A DNA stretch of 64,000 nt, taken from contig NC_061777.1 of assembly GCF_022458985.1 (NCBI RefSeq), positions 12,985,668-13,049,667 on the forward strand, given 5' to 3'. The notes below the pieces were generated by a model. It did not search any database and was not told the origin of the DNA. It saw nothing but the letters and a program-made list of their open reading frames with translations. A program made the translations under genes and the position numbers. The stretch comes from Mugil cephalus (taxonomy: Eukaryota; Chordata; Actinopteri; Mugiliformes; Mugilidae). Shown here piece after piece: positions 36,761 to 50,700 of the stretch. Within the stretch, counting starts at the first letter, position 1; every line of letters starts with the position of its first letter.

Positions 36761-39700
36761 AGTGTACAGTATGTTTGGTGCATCCTGCCTTATTTGCATC
36801 CCTAGTAGATTTTATATCAGGCACATGTGGTATGCAGTGACTGGTGACAAATTATTCCACTAATGTTGGCTGCTCTTTAGCTGGTTGGCACAGTCTTGTG
36901 CATCACTGAGCCCACTTTGAAATATGCGAAGCCAAGGGGAGGCCAAGGCCGTAGAAGCAAAAAAATAAATAAAAATGTTTTACTAAAGTGTATAAATGTT
37001 GACAGCACCAATAAGGTGACTCTGTGCTGTGCAGTGTTTAACATTATGCGTCATTTGTTTTTATTTGTAGGCTTTGGTTGAGAAACCATCCAATGGAGAT
37101 AAGAAAACGTATCGTTATCTCGTCATGGACGAGGACAAAGCATCTCCAGGTGAAGTCTTATATAGACTTAAGAAGAATCTGTTATGAGAAATAATGTGCA
37201 CTAAAAACATATGTATGACTCTAAAATGTGAGTTGTGTTTCTATATTTGACAGGGGTGTATCATGTGTTCCTTCTTGTAAAGGATGGTTTTTTCCACATT
37301 ACAAACCTTGATTTGGCAAAGATCGAGACAGGTAGTAAGATATTTTGTGTAAAAGCTTTTTTTTGTTTGTTTTTGTTTTTTTTGAACTGCTGTAATCAAA
37401 TTAAAAACTGCATTTTTGTTCCCATCTCAGCCATTGAAAAAATGGATGTGGGAGCTTTAAAAGAAGTGAGTTAATGCAATCCTCTTTTTCATTTGTCTGT
37501 TTTGTTTGAAGAGCAGTAAAATAACCTCTCTCTTCTTTAATTCAGCTCCAGTCTTTCATCAAGATAGACTTTTACTCCACCACGGATTATCACGATGAGG
37601 GCTGCAGTACAGCTGTGATGTTCAACCTGGGCCATGAAATCCACTTAATGATTGGGGTCAGTGACTTTTATTAATTCATTTACCAGCAAAATAATAAAGA
37701 ATCAAGCTGCAAATCATGATACTTTATAAATATTTACTGTTATTTTTTTCAGCTGCCACTGAATTTCTTTAACACTAAAATTAAGACAAGTAAAGTTTAA
37801 TTATTTACTGATGGGAAAACTTATAACTAGTTTGTCACTGTTCCATAAAACATGCCCACTGCTATGCAACGGCGCACATAACCAAACTAAATATGCTTTC
37901 AACAAAAATGAGACCAATCTTTAAAGTGAGACAGTATTCAGCTTGACATTCAAACACATCAGGGGACTTTATATAAATTTTCCTTGTTGACAGGGGGATA
38001 AAGAAAATGTTGTGACTCATTGGGAGATGGACCCTCGTCAGGGAAAGATGTGCCTTGCTCACTCCATCGACAGCAGCCTAATTCCAGGTGAACTTTTTAG
38101 GAAGATAATGATTTAAAGCGTATGTTGTGCTTCTTCCTTTACTGTACGTGTCTACTTTATTGCAGGTGTGAGGAAGATGGTGGTGTTGGAAAATCTCTTG
38201 TACATTCTTGACACTGAGGTGAGTTCACAAACGTCGCCGTGAGCTGTTGGATGTACCAGAGGAGACCTGTAGATCACGAAGTAGCCCCACTTCTTTTTTT
38301 GTTGTTTCAGGATGTTCTGAGTCTCTGGGACCTGCATTTCCTCGTCATGATTCGCTGTTGGCCGGATCTTGCCATTAATGATTTTGAACTCACCACCGAA
38401 TGCGGCTCTGCCTCCATGGTGGCGTACGTATCAGTGTTGCGTAACGTGCTGTAACTGTGAAATATACATGGAGAATGTGTCGATGCTATAAATGGAAACG
38501 TACTTCCCTTTGTGTACTGCAGCCAAGACAAGGACAGCATGAAGATGATAACCGTGACAAAGCAAGACAAGAGTCAGGTAGCAGCGCCGCTCCTTGTCAA
38601 GCAACTTGAACAGACGAGTACTTCACATGTTGTTCTGAACTCCATGCGCTGGGTTTAATTGTTTCAGACGAGCTCGCTGCAAATCCGGTTTCTGCCCTCT
38701 ATGACTGTTTGCTACTCTCTCAACATCTCCTCGGTCTCGTGCCTCGTTCAGACAAAAATAAACATGGTAAAACACTTATAAAAGTGATAATGCATTAAAC
38801 CTCTGCTGTTTCTAGATGCTAACTGTTTCTCTGCCATTTCAGGATACAATTTACTTAGTTGAGGGGATTTGTGAGAACCCAGACAGGTACGATGAACGTT
38901 ACTATGATTTCAGACAGTATTTGGCTTATGAAAAGGTATTTGTTTTATTGTTTAATCATTAATTAATTGTTCTTTTTGTTGTTTTTTGGGTAGTCGAGGA
39001 GACCCGATAGCTTCTGTTGTTGTGAGATGCTTCACTGAGGCTTTACCTGAGAACAGGTACTTAACTTTAAATGGAAACACCGCAACATACTGTATATGTA
39101 TGTGACACATATGCATGTATGTGAATCTATTTGGCTGTATAATTTGATTTACTTGGCTTTTCTCTCTTTCTAGACTTAGCAGACTTCTTCACAAACACAT
39201 GTTTGAAGAGGCCGAGAAGTTTGCCATCACGTTTGAGCTGGATTTAGAGGTAAATGTGTCCGTCTGACTTGTAAAAGAAACTAACATCTGACCTTTGGAG
39301 ATAGGGGAAAAAAAAGACGTAGAAGTGTTACTATAGAGAGGAGGTGTGTGCGCCTTTAATTCACGGCCTTAACCGAAGTGAATCACCAATTGCAATCCTG
39401 TTTTCAGCTTGTCTACAAGGTGAAGCTCAACTTTGTGCTGGAGCAGCTGGCCTCTGCGTCGGTGGGTGGCTATGGACAGGATGTCTGGTCTGAACTTGTG
39501 ACTGAGGCCAAAACCAACCTGATGAAGATCACAGTGAGTTCACACATCAGAGCTTATTTTACTTGCTTGAGTCATATGTTATTGAGTCATATCCTTTTTT
39601 CTTTTTCTTTTTTAACATTACTCAGGACGAGCAGTATGTGGTTGAATACTGCCTCAAGGCCCCGTGGCCGACGTTTGAGACGGCAGAGAAGATGCTGAAC

Positions 39701-40656
39701 CACGCTGCCACGCGCTACTCCTCCTTACAGATCCAAGAGGCCTTAGCCAGGCTGGCAACATTTTGCAACCTGCACGGCTTGGAAAATTTCAAGTAATGAC
39801 AACTTCTTAGTGGCAGATGCTGTCATATTGTCGTATTGTGTTGTAACACAGTAACACCTCTGTGTTTTGGTTTGTTCTTCATTAATTAATGAAATTTCTT
39901 ACTTCTCACATCATCCTCAGTGGAATAGCTTGGACTGAGTTTCTGAACAGCACTGACAATCTAGGAGACGTCCTGACCCACCTGAGAGATGGAGACATGA
40001 AGGGTGCACAGCTCCTTTGGCTCAGATACGAGGTAAAACGAACACTTGTCACGTACTCATCAGAATAGCTGCCAAATATTTGTCATATGTTGATAAATTC
40101 GTTAATTAAAATTGATTTTAGCGAGATTTTTGTGGAAATTGTCTTGTACTCAGATGTTCACTGGTGTGTCTGTGACAGGGGTGGATTGCAGCGGAGTTTG
40201 ATGAGAGCAGCCTTGAAGCCCTGCTCAGCGCCATCCCAGACGACCTGCCATCCCAAGACCTCTGTCCTTGGTTTAGGACGGTCTTTGTTCCTTTCGTGAG
40301 GAGAGTTCTCCCAGCAGGACAGGTGTGACACGTAATCTCATGCATAAAATATTATCTTGTCCACCGTATGGCGCTGTCTTCATTTAAGTCTCTATGTCCC
40401 CGTAGAGAATCTTGGCAAAATGGCTTGAGCAGAGGGCAAGGAACTTGGAGCTAACAGAAAAGGTAAAGAATGAGTGATGTAGACCTGAGAAAGGTCAATG
40501 TGTTAGATGTGATATCCACTGATGAGCAGCCAGTTTGTAGAGGTTACGTAAAATCTCAGTAACACTTCTCCTCTTCACTTTATTAAGATGTATCTTGGTA
40601 CAAGTCATGTCAGTTTGTTCAGGATTAAACCTCTGGAGTAAACTGGAAGTGTTACC

Positions 40657-40707
<51 letters not shown>

Positions 40708-41741
40708 TTACAAATAGACCAAGGGTTTATGAGTCAAAGTTTTATTTTTTCTCAGGGAGCTTGGCCCCAGAACGGCCTGGACGTAGCAGTTCTTGGACTT
40801 CCGTCTTTATGGACGTGGATGAAATCTGTAAGTTAAACCTCTGCTGGTAATAATCTACTGGTTGGAATAAAATTCAACTCAATTATCATCACCTTATATG
40901 GCTCACAATTAATTGATGTCTTTTAATCTATTTAAAGGATGATAGTAATGGTGCAGGGGAGGTGGAGAATCTCAAGTCCCTGGTGTCCAGCCTCCGTCAG
41001 CTGCTGGATCTCCACCAGAAGTACAACTGCAAACTTTCACTTTCAGTCTTTGAAAAGGTTTGTCTTTTATTAGTGGTCACTGCAGTGTCTCTTCAAACTG
41101 TCTGTTTAGAGCGGACAGAAATAAATGAAGTGTTAATGTCCCCCGATGACATTAATTGATAATATAGTGATGAACAAGCGTGACAGAAAACAACATGTAG
41201 CCAATTACACCTGAGCCTCAAGGGCCTTACTATGTATGTTATGTCAGTTAAATGTATGAGTGTCTACGATATTACACTTCCAGTCCAATCCAACTGTATT
41301 TATCAACCACTCTAAAACAACCACATAGTAAGTCCTTTACAGAAGAGTAAATAAAAGCCAATGAATAAAAGATATAACAACTCGCACAAGGCATAAATAC
41401 AAGTAAAACAAAATTAAAAGACATAAAACATCTGTAATTAAAAATAACAGCTACATACATGGAAACATGCAGAAGCTTATTTGTGTCTCTAGATGTCAGT
41501 AAATCATTGAAGAAACTAATTTTGGTTTCTGTCTTACTAAATACGAGAATTGTTTCTTTTTTAGGCACACATAACTCACATGATATCTTTATTTTTGCCT
41601 ACTAAATATATATATATATACACACACATATATATTTATGTACACACACATATATATACACACACACACATATATATTTATATATGTGTGTGTATATATA
41701 TATATTTAGTAGGCAAAAATAAAGATATCATGTCATATATA

Positions 41742-41774
<33 letters not shown>

Positions 41775-44700
41775 AGACATTATCTATGTGTATGGTGCTT
41801 ATCCTTGGCATGTTGTGCATTGTTTTGTCGTTTTTGTCCCATTCTCAATCGTTTCTTCTTCGATTTGAAAGAGGAGCGTATGGAGCGTAGCTTTCTTCAT
41901 GCTGGACAAAGTGCTGGCTCCGGAGCTGATCGCTGCCACCGTGGAGAACAGCATCCTGCCATATGCTGAACAGCACAAGATTCCTTTTGATGAACTTCTC
42001 CTGCAGTATATAAAGGTGCAACTCCACCACCGTTCAAACGTAATGAGGACCCTTGTTTAGATTGTGCAATACTTAGTGATGCATGTGTTTCTCCCTCCAA
42101 TCTGGACTTCACTAGGACCTGCTGGAGCGCTGCAGTTCTCAGACCACAACCCTTTTTACAGAGTGGGAAGCCAAGGCAGTGGCTGTGCTAGACTGCATGA
42201 CAGATACCGATGTAAGTTTTTTTTTTTTTTTACAGTTTTTAGTCTGCTCAAAGTTTATGACTGAGTGAGAATGGGTCAGTAATCTGATCTAATCAAAATT
42301 TTAACATGTTTGAACCGACCAGCTGATGGTGGACGCCGTGCTGGAGATCATGCAGAAAGCAGTGGTGCCCTGGAGCAATCTGGTGGAAAAACTCGTTCAG
42401 CAGTATCTAGAGATGGACGGACCAAAGTATGTTTATGTTGTCCTCGTCTAGATGTGATGATCATTAACGTAGCAACACCAGATAAAATCAGTGTGATTTT
42501 ATTCTAATTCATTCTCTAGACAAGAGCTTCTAAAGGAGAGCTACCGTCTGATGGAGATCAGGAAACTTCTCAGAGGCTACGGCATCCGCAACTTCAACCT
42601 CTCAAACAGCACTCAAATTATGGTGAGTTTGATTTGATCATTAATTTAAAATTTTGCTGACTTTCTTTTATGCCTTCCTTCAAAATAACATTCAAACACA
42701 CGTGTTCCCCAGACGCTGATCAGATACATCCTGAAGCAAGACCTCCCGATGTCTCTGGAAGACTCCCTCACGTTGGCTGAGGCCTACAAACTGCCGACAT
42801 CACAGATAAATTACCTGTATCTCATCCAGCTGATAGGCCAAGGCAAGGTGTGTTAATCCTGACATGATCGTTGAACCGCAAATCACTGATAATGTGTAGT
42901 TTTGCTGCGTTCCTGGCATGTTGGTAGGAAGTCCTTTGTGCTGTTTTCAGACTGAAGAAATCTTGACCGTCCTGAAGAAGCTGTCGTCCTCAGAGGCAGA
43001 GTGTGTGATCGAGCGCCTCACGTTGTGGGCTAGGCTGCAGCTGGAGGACAAAGACCACATATCTGATGAGGTGAGGGCAAAAGGTTTATTTATATGTCAA
43101 GCGCACATAATTGTTAAGATGTTCGTGGGAGTTAGAGGTAGTTCGTGTTAAGCTCATGTTAGTCAGTATCCGATCTGTCTCTGGGCACCTTTTGTTGTCT
43201 ATTAAGATGAAGCAGAGTAAACATCACAAACAGTGGATGTGCTTGTCATTCAGTTACTTTCAATATCCTGACCAGAAAAGGTTTCTCTTTTCCTGGCATT
43301 TCTTTAATAGCACAAGAAACACCAAATGGTCATAGCTCAGGCGATGGTGGAGGCTCTGAAATATCTGCATGTCATTCAAAAACGTAAGTATTCATTCAAA
43401 ACTGGCTCAGTACAGAAGCTGCTGTTTCTTCTTTGGCTCTGACTCTGACGCTTTTTATGTTCTTGTCCATTAAACCTGTATAAAACCAGCTGACATCAGT
43501 CACATAAACAAAGGTTAGGATAGTAAATACTGGGAATGTAAGAGCGGTAACAAGACTCATGTCCTCTGCAGATGATTCTCTTAAAAGCATGGAGTGTGAG
43601 AACAACCTCAACATGTTCAAAGCCATCGCCCACCTACAGGTGAGCTTCATTCAAGGAATATTTTCAAATATTATTTAAAACTATTGCAGCAACAGGCTTT
43701 CTCTTTCGTTCTTCAGGAGGACTTTGACATTTTCTTCACCCCCTCCGACTACGAGGATCCAAACATCCGAAAACAGATCCAGGAGGATCACATCAGAGCC
43801 TACGAAAACACTCGTGGCCGCCATTCATCTAAGCGCAAGGCGACGACAACTCCAGTTGTGGCTAATGATCCGGACGGGAAGACCAAGACCATCTCCACAG
43901 AGGCTGGCTTGCGTCGTTTAGGGCGACAGCTGCACCGCACCGAGCAGGAGCTCTGGTCCGACTTGGCCCTGCGAGCTCTGAAAGTGGGCAAGGTGGACAA
44001 GGCGCTCAAGATCCTCAGGTTTGCACGTGTGAACGCCGTGTTGTGTGTATGAATTCAGGGATGGGAAAACTTTTTCCACTTGTGAGTTCTTATGGAAGCA
44101 ATTAGGGTGTTGGTTAAATCGTTAAGTGTTTGTTCTGCTCTGTTGTGTCTTCAGTGAGCTGTATGAGCACCACTATAACAGCAGCACAGGGAAGGTTTTG
44201 TTCACCGCCGCCAAGATGTTATGCCAGATGCTGGAGGCAGATGTGCCCATGGTGCTTCCTGATGACATGGACTTGCCAGCAGTCATTCACAGCCTGGCCT
44301 GTCAGGCCATCACCGTGTGTCACTCAGGTGAAGAAAAACAACTCCTGACATTTTATTTTTGTAAACATTCCCGTTACGTAAATCTGTTTCGAATTTATAA
44401 CTAACTACTTCAATGTGTTTGTTGTATATACAAAAAGGGAAACTAGACTTGAGAGTAGTCTGAATTCCTCTTAATCGGGATAAAAAGCATTTGTTTCCAA
44501 TTGTGCAAATATCAAAAAGAAGAAGAAGAAGAAACAGAAAGGGAAAGAAATCCTCTTAACAAACTGTATCTGCAGTAAATTTATGTGGAGGATGCTGACT
44601 GTCCTCGGGTCGGCAGACAATGAAAACACTTATTGCAAATCTGCCAGAGCATCTAATCAGATATTTAAGCTCACTTTGCAAATCATTTATAAGTGAATCC

Positions 44701-47700
44701 ATAGGTTCAGATTTAAGGCACATGTGAGCAGCATGATGTGCAAATACAAAACACTTTTAAGGAACAAAAAAATAGAACAATCCACACTGTCTTTCCAAAC
44801 TGTCTAAGGAGGATGTGAGAATGTTAAGAGTATAGTGAATGCATTGTGTATTGTCACTATCACTTTTACAGATCTCCTTCTGGACTGCCTGGAGCTTTGC
44901 AAGTGCACGCGGATAGCGATGGACGTCTATCACCAGTGTCAGTTATCAGACAACTACGGCTTCATAGCCAAGGTCTGTATCTAATCTAATAAAACTTCAT
45001 TCTTAGCAAAATAGATAAACATCGGTTCTAACTCCAAAAAATTTTAAACCATAATGTGAACAGAATAAATCAAATTCACTACATTCACTAAACTTTATAA
45101 TCACGAATATTAAATTTTATTGGTGTAATGTCCCAGGATTCGACTCCGGAGGCAGAAAAAGATCCATGTTCCCAGTGGAGTTTTCAAGATGTTTTTAATG
45201 AAGACTGCATTGTTCTGGACCCAGTGTCTGTGCTGCCTGTACAGTATGAAATTACCAACTGCCTGCTGCCTATTTCTCAGGGTAAGAAGATGCTCTAATG
45301 TTTCCGGATTTTGTTACCTCATGCAGACAGGCCTGATTAGCCTCTTTGCTCATATATTTTAATTATTGCAGACACCAAACTGCACCCACTGGACTGTTCC
45401 TGTCTGTCACACTGCTCATTTGAAGATGGTAGGTGCACTGGCTATTTAACGAGCTACACCCAGTTTTCTTCTTTACATTGTAATTTGGAAACTTTCCCCT
45501 TGTTTGCAGGTTCAAACTACCTGCAGCCCCTCCTCGATCCGCTGGCCAAAATGTTGCAGATGTTACAGGAATGCAGTCAGCTGGAGTTGGCCCTCAGAGT
45601 GCTGGTCAACTCGTACGGCAGCTGCCTGCAGCACGTCACCTCTAATGTTATGGATATAAAGCTCAGCGTGCAGGTATGATGGTTACATTTACAGCGGCGC
45701 TTTATGCGTGTGCAAAACATATTGTAATGTCTGCGTTACCTCCTCGCAGCTTTATGATGCGCAAGAGCTTAAGAAATACAATATCTGCATAAACGATCTC
45801 CGTAAGACGACGACGTCCTCGCTGAACGCTGTGGCCGTGGCCCTTTTGAACAAGGTGAGACGACTGAATCCAGCGTCGTGAGAGGGCGGCTGCACATTCA
45901 TAGCATTTAAATCACATTGAATCATTTCTAACTTTGTCTTCCGTGGGTTTCAGGTGTTCAACTGGAGGGTGGTCGATTGCGATTTGGCCATAGGACTGTG
46001 TACACTCCTCTCCAAGGCAGACGTCTTCAAAATCCTGTGGAAAGTTATTGACAACACTTGGCAAAATTATGACAAAATTATGGTAGGAAATATAATCTCT
46101 GTTCTTCTTGATTTGCTTTAATAGTGGAAAACAAAGACATAGATGTTGAGAGAAAACAGTAAAGTAACTAGTGATGAGAAGCTCTATTTTACTTGATTAG
46201 TGCGGTGAATAATCTCATATTTTGCGAATATTGTCATTCCCAAAACTGTCTATATAAGGAATTGTTTATGCAGCTTGAGTATGTTACCTGCAAGAAATCA
46301 GTCACAGTGTCTCATTTTTTTTTTTTTTTCAGGCTGTGGCGAGGATCGGGGCCAGTCTCTGCAGCTTGTACGGTGAGACAGAGGAGCAACAGAAGTTCCT
46401 CTCCGTCATCACTGATGCTGAGTGGGGCATCAAGCTTGGAAAGTTGGAGGTAATACAGCACTTTAGATCAGATTACCGGGGGTATTCAGGTCTGAATCCA
46501 CAGGCTTTTATAGACTTACTGTAGTTACACCTTATATTTCTGTCCTTTCTTATAATGTGTCGTGTTCACCCTGCTCTGTCCCAGATATCGATCCAGCCTG
46601 TGTTCCGTCAGCGACCTGAGATGAAGAGCAGCCTGATCCCTGTTTTGGTGAAGAACAGGAAGATCACTCCAGAGATTATCCTTGAGTACTGCAGGTCGGG
46701 GACTTAATTCCTACTTTCTACCATAAACGAGGAAATTAAACGTTTGTTTTGAACTGTGCTTTAATTAACACCATGGTCTGCATGTATGGTGCATGCATTT
46801 TAAAAGTTGCCCTTTGCATCTATCTGCAGCACCTTTGGTCTCGACCGCGACCGTGTTATCAACCAGTACATTACCACTTCGCTGCTGCTCCAAGAGGACG
46901 AGGAAGACGCGATGGGCCCGGCCTCAGGCCAGGATCCGGTGCAGCCTCTGTGTCACGCCGACGCGCTGGAACGAGTCCTGCAGATTATCCCGATGTTGCA
47001 CAGCACCAGCGATCTCACCGACAGTCTCTGTGCTGCCGTGTTCAAGGTCTGAGAAACATTTTCTGTTTAAATTATTTTTTGATCTTTAGCACACATCCAT
47101 CATGTTTCATTCCGTGTGTTAAAAACTCGTACAGCTGAGCCCTTACAACTACGAGAGGATTGAAGTGGTGCTGAAGATCATCCAGGCTGCAGACGAGAAT
47201 GTCACCAGTTTCTGTGTCAGTCAGGTAATAAAAACACACATGCATGTTTAATTTACTCATTTGTTTTCATAGTAAACCGCACAGATTAAGAGCCCCTGTC
47301 TTTTAATCCACAGGCAACGGGCCTCCTTCAGCTTCTGACGTCTTACAAGCGAGTCTCTCCTCCCTCAGACGTGGAGAACACATATCTGCTTGAAAACGGT
47401 CTCCTGCCAAATCCCTTGTCCAACACCAGGCTTCCTTTCCACCTGCTTATGCAGACCAAAAACTACTGGAAGATTATCTGTAAGTTACCTGCTGTTGTTG
47501 TCTTAGTCTGATGTTTTTGGATCTTCACCATCTAAGCACAAACTAAAACATTTTCCTGTGTTTAGCTCCGGAGCTCAGTGAGGAGACCTTCCCCACACTT
47601 CTTCTGATCAGCAAGCTGATGAAGGTGAAGCACAGTTACGATGTTGTGTTATCACATGGATTCGAGATTCATTCATAAAATGCGACGCAGGCGGTTTAAA

Positions 47701-50700
47701 CTTCCCCGCTCCTCCCCAGGTGAGCCTGGACAAGCTGTACATGTCAGCAGCGAGCCACGTCTTTGAGAAGAAGCTGAAGCCTTTGCTCTTGGAGCAAAGG
47801 AAAAAGGGTCAGGGTCACGGCTATCAGAAGGAGACTTTCAAGGTGGCCAAGACCATGATGAAGTACATCCACTGCATCCAGAGCCCAGAGTGGGCGGCTG
47901 CCACAGCCCACAAGATAACCCAGGAGCTGCCACCAGGTCTGAGCTGCACATTGGCCACTAGATTTCACTACTTTGTGTATTTTTTATTTGTGCACTGAGA
48001 TGTTTCCTGCCTCCCACAGGCTATGAGAAGACTCAGTCTCTTAGGTTTTGTTTGGCTCTGGGAGAAGCGTGGCTAAAGGATCCAAACCTTGAGGTCGGTG
48101 TTTGCGTTTTTGTGTCGCACGCGATCAAATCTGTGTCACACCTGAGTCCGTTTTCCTCACTCCCTCTCCCCTCTGATCCCAAGCAGGAGGCAGCGCGAGC
48201 CAGAGGGGAGACCTTTTTGTCCAAGCTGAAGCTACAGTTTCAGCGCTCCACGACTGAGAACACGCTGATCGCCAGTCAGCTAAACAGCCCAGAGCACCTG
48301 AAGCTGACTGGTCTTCCTGCCAGGCTCATAGTGGCTCTGTACGAGCACAGCAGTGTGGAACAGCGTTGCAGGGAGTCAGGGGGACAGAATTATCCTGGTG
48401 AGAACGAACGATGCTACCGCATACTGTACACGATTTAAAATCCATTTAGGTCTGTGCTGTTTATTTATGATTAACACAACTTTGAGATGCTGTGACTGGA
48501 TGCGGTGACAGTGTTATTTTGTCCCTTCCTCAGACATACAGGCTGCAGTTAAGGAAATAGCCACAATCAACAACGTGGATCTTCTGAAAATCCGTAACAT
48601 GATGTTAGAAAAATGGATCTGCAAAACAGGCCCAGCTGTGGCAAAGGTCTCTCAGTCTGAGCTTCATTTTTGTTTGATCAGAATTGTTTAAATTAATTTA
48701 GGTGTGAAGTCCTGACAAGTCTGTTTTTTTTTTCTCCTCCAATATAGGATATCGGTAATTACAACTGTGTCAGCAACATTGAGGACGACCCAGACTTAAT
48801 GAGGTTGGCAGCTTGTAATTATGTTTTCATAATCAAGAAGAAGAAGAAGACGACGTATTTTTGACACCTGCAATGATTCAGTGACAGGATGTAACACCTG
48901 AGTTCTTCTGTTTATTTTTGTCTTTGTGTGGTTGTGTGTGTGTGTGTGTGTGTGGTTGTGTGTGGTTGTGTGTGGTTGTGTGTGTGTGTGTGTTTTTGAT
49001 GCCCCCCAGGGTGGTGTACATGCTGCAGTCCTGCCCCATGGAGGATGCTTTCCGTCTTCTGAGCCCCATCTTGTCTGCCGAAACCTGGGTGCGTTTTAAA
49101 GAAAAAGAAAAAGAGTTTAAGCTCCATGGAAAGCAGCTCGTGTTTGTCTTTAAACTTAAATCCTCCTTTAGCCCCTCAGCACATCTGGGCCTCGCCTGAC
49201 TTTCTGCCACCGGACTCGAGCGCTGCTCTGCCTTGTCCGCCTCGCCGATGCAGCCACTCTGGAGACTCAGTTGCAGATACCCAGAGACAAAATCCTGTAA
49301 GAGTCCACGAGACCAGTTAAATAGTAAAGTATAGACCAAAGTTATTATAGAAAAAAATGTGTAATCTTCAGTGTTTCTGTGTTTTAAATTCACCTGCAGA
49401 TATTACCTGAAGTGCTACATCTTTGTGTCTCAACTGGAGGCGTTAAACATCCCTTACACAGTGCAGTCTTTCCTCAATAGTCCCAAGGAGGGTTTGGTTA
49501 AAGGGCTGTGGAAGAATCACAGTCACGAGCCTCAGGTACTTCTAACGGAAAGCATTCAAACTCTTCCATGTAGTTTGTTCATTTTAGTTCAGACTTGATG
49601 CAGACAAACTGAAGCGCCATTCGTCATTTCAGGCTGTGCAGTTGGTGGCAGACTTGTGCTTGGAGTACCAGGTGTACGACCCTCAGCTGTGGAACAGTCT
49701 CCTTCAGAAGCTGCTGGGTTTCAACCTGGTGAGGAGACACACTTGGGAAAATTCATTGTAAATGCGTTTAAATAAAGCCTGACCGTATGACACGGCGTGT
49801 GTTTCCCCCTCCACAGATCAGCCACCTCCAGAAGGTGTTAGAGGCATCAATGGCCGTGCCAGCGTTGTGGGAGGTAATGTCATGGTTCATCACTTTAAAT
49901 TCACAGAAATAAATTCGTGTTGCCTTTGGATCGGTTTTATTTCAAAGTAATATATAGCTCCGACGTACAGTGATGTGAAAAAGTGTTGCCCCCCCTTCCT
50001 GATTTCAAATTTTTTTACGTGATTGTCGCACTTACTGTAAATGTTTCAGATCATCAAACGAGTTTAAATATTAGTCAAAGATAACACAAGTTTTTTCTGT
50101 ATAATTAAGGGAGAAAAAAATCCAAACCTACGTGGTCTGGTGTGAAAAAGTAAACCTAATAACTGAATGAGTCTTTTACAGCCATGTAGGGGAGTTTTGG
50201 CCCACTCATATTTACAGAATCGTTCTAATTCTGCCACATAGGTTGGTTTTCCAACATGAACCATCTTTTTAAGGTTTCAGGTTTCAGATTCAGGTCCGGA
50301 CTTTGACTAGGCCCCTCCACAGTCTTCATTTAGTTATTCTTCAGCCGTTCAGAGATGGATTTACTGCTGCCTCTTAGATGAGTCTTGACTGCAGTCTTTT
50401 GTAAATTTGGTCGACCAGCCACTCCTTGGATGGTTCCCCACTGCTCCGTGTTTTCACCATTTGTGGCTCTCACTGTGGTTCACTGGAGCCCCCAAGGCTT
50501 CATAACCCTTTCCAGACGGACAGATCTCAATTACTTTCTTTGTTGTTCCTGAGTTTCTTCAGATCTCCACATGATGTCTGGCTTTTGAGGATCTTTTGGT
50601 CAACTTCACTTTGTCATGCAGGTCCCATTTAAGTGATTTTTTTTGATCGAAGCCACAGTTAAGTTATGTTTTAACCGGAAGGACAAACACTTCACACAGG

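Larger units (their letters stand above)
36013..44018 (+). other. kntc1: KNTC1 exon map, coding exons 1-31
   Basis: 36013-36150, 36247-36367, 36486-36601, 37071-37149, 37254-37331, 37431-37465, 37546-37656, 37994-38087, 38166-38218, 38311-38423, 38523-38577, 38668-38766, 38843-38886, 38994-39056, 39174-39249, 39408-39533, 39626-39792, 39921-40032, 40179-40322, 40406-40462, 40756-40827, 40938-41057, 41872-42015, 42116-42211, 42323-42426, 42520-42622, 42713-42847, 42951-43070, 43311-43383, 43572-43639, 43717-44018. Borders follow GT-AG and phase. The acceptor at 41872 (weak tract, GAAAG) is the least certain. Confidence 0.85.

Noticed and set aside
36881-36950. Acceptor-like TCTTTAG followed by open frame LVGTVLCITEPTLKYAKP as a KNTC1 exon
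   Set aside because: No matching segment in human KNTC1, no clear donor, and exon 36601 joins 37071 in the correct phase with conserved residues on both sides.
41580-41969. Open frame with IYIYTHIYIY repeats
   Set aside because: It is translated TA/CA microsatellite and palindrome, running out of frame into a KNTC1 exon.
48878-49393. Minus-strand frame rich in THTQPHTTTH
   Set aside because: Shadow of the (GT)n microsatellite and of KNTC1 exons on the opposite strand.
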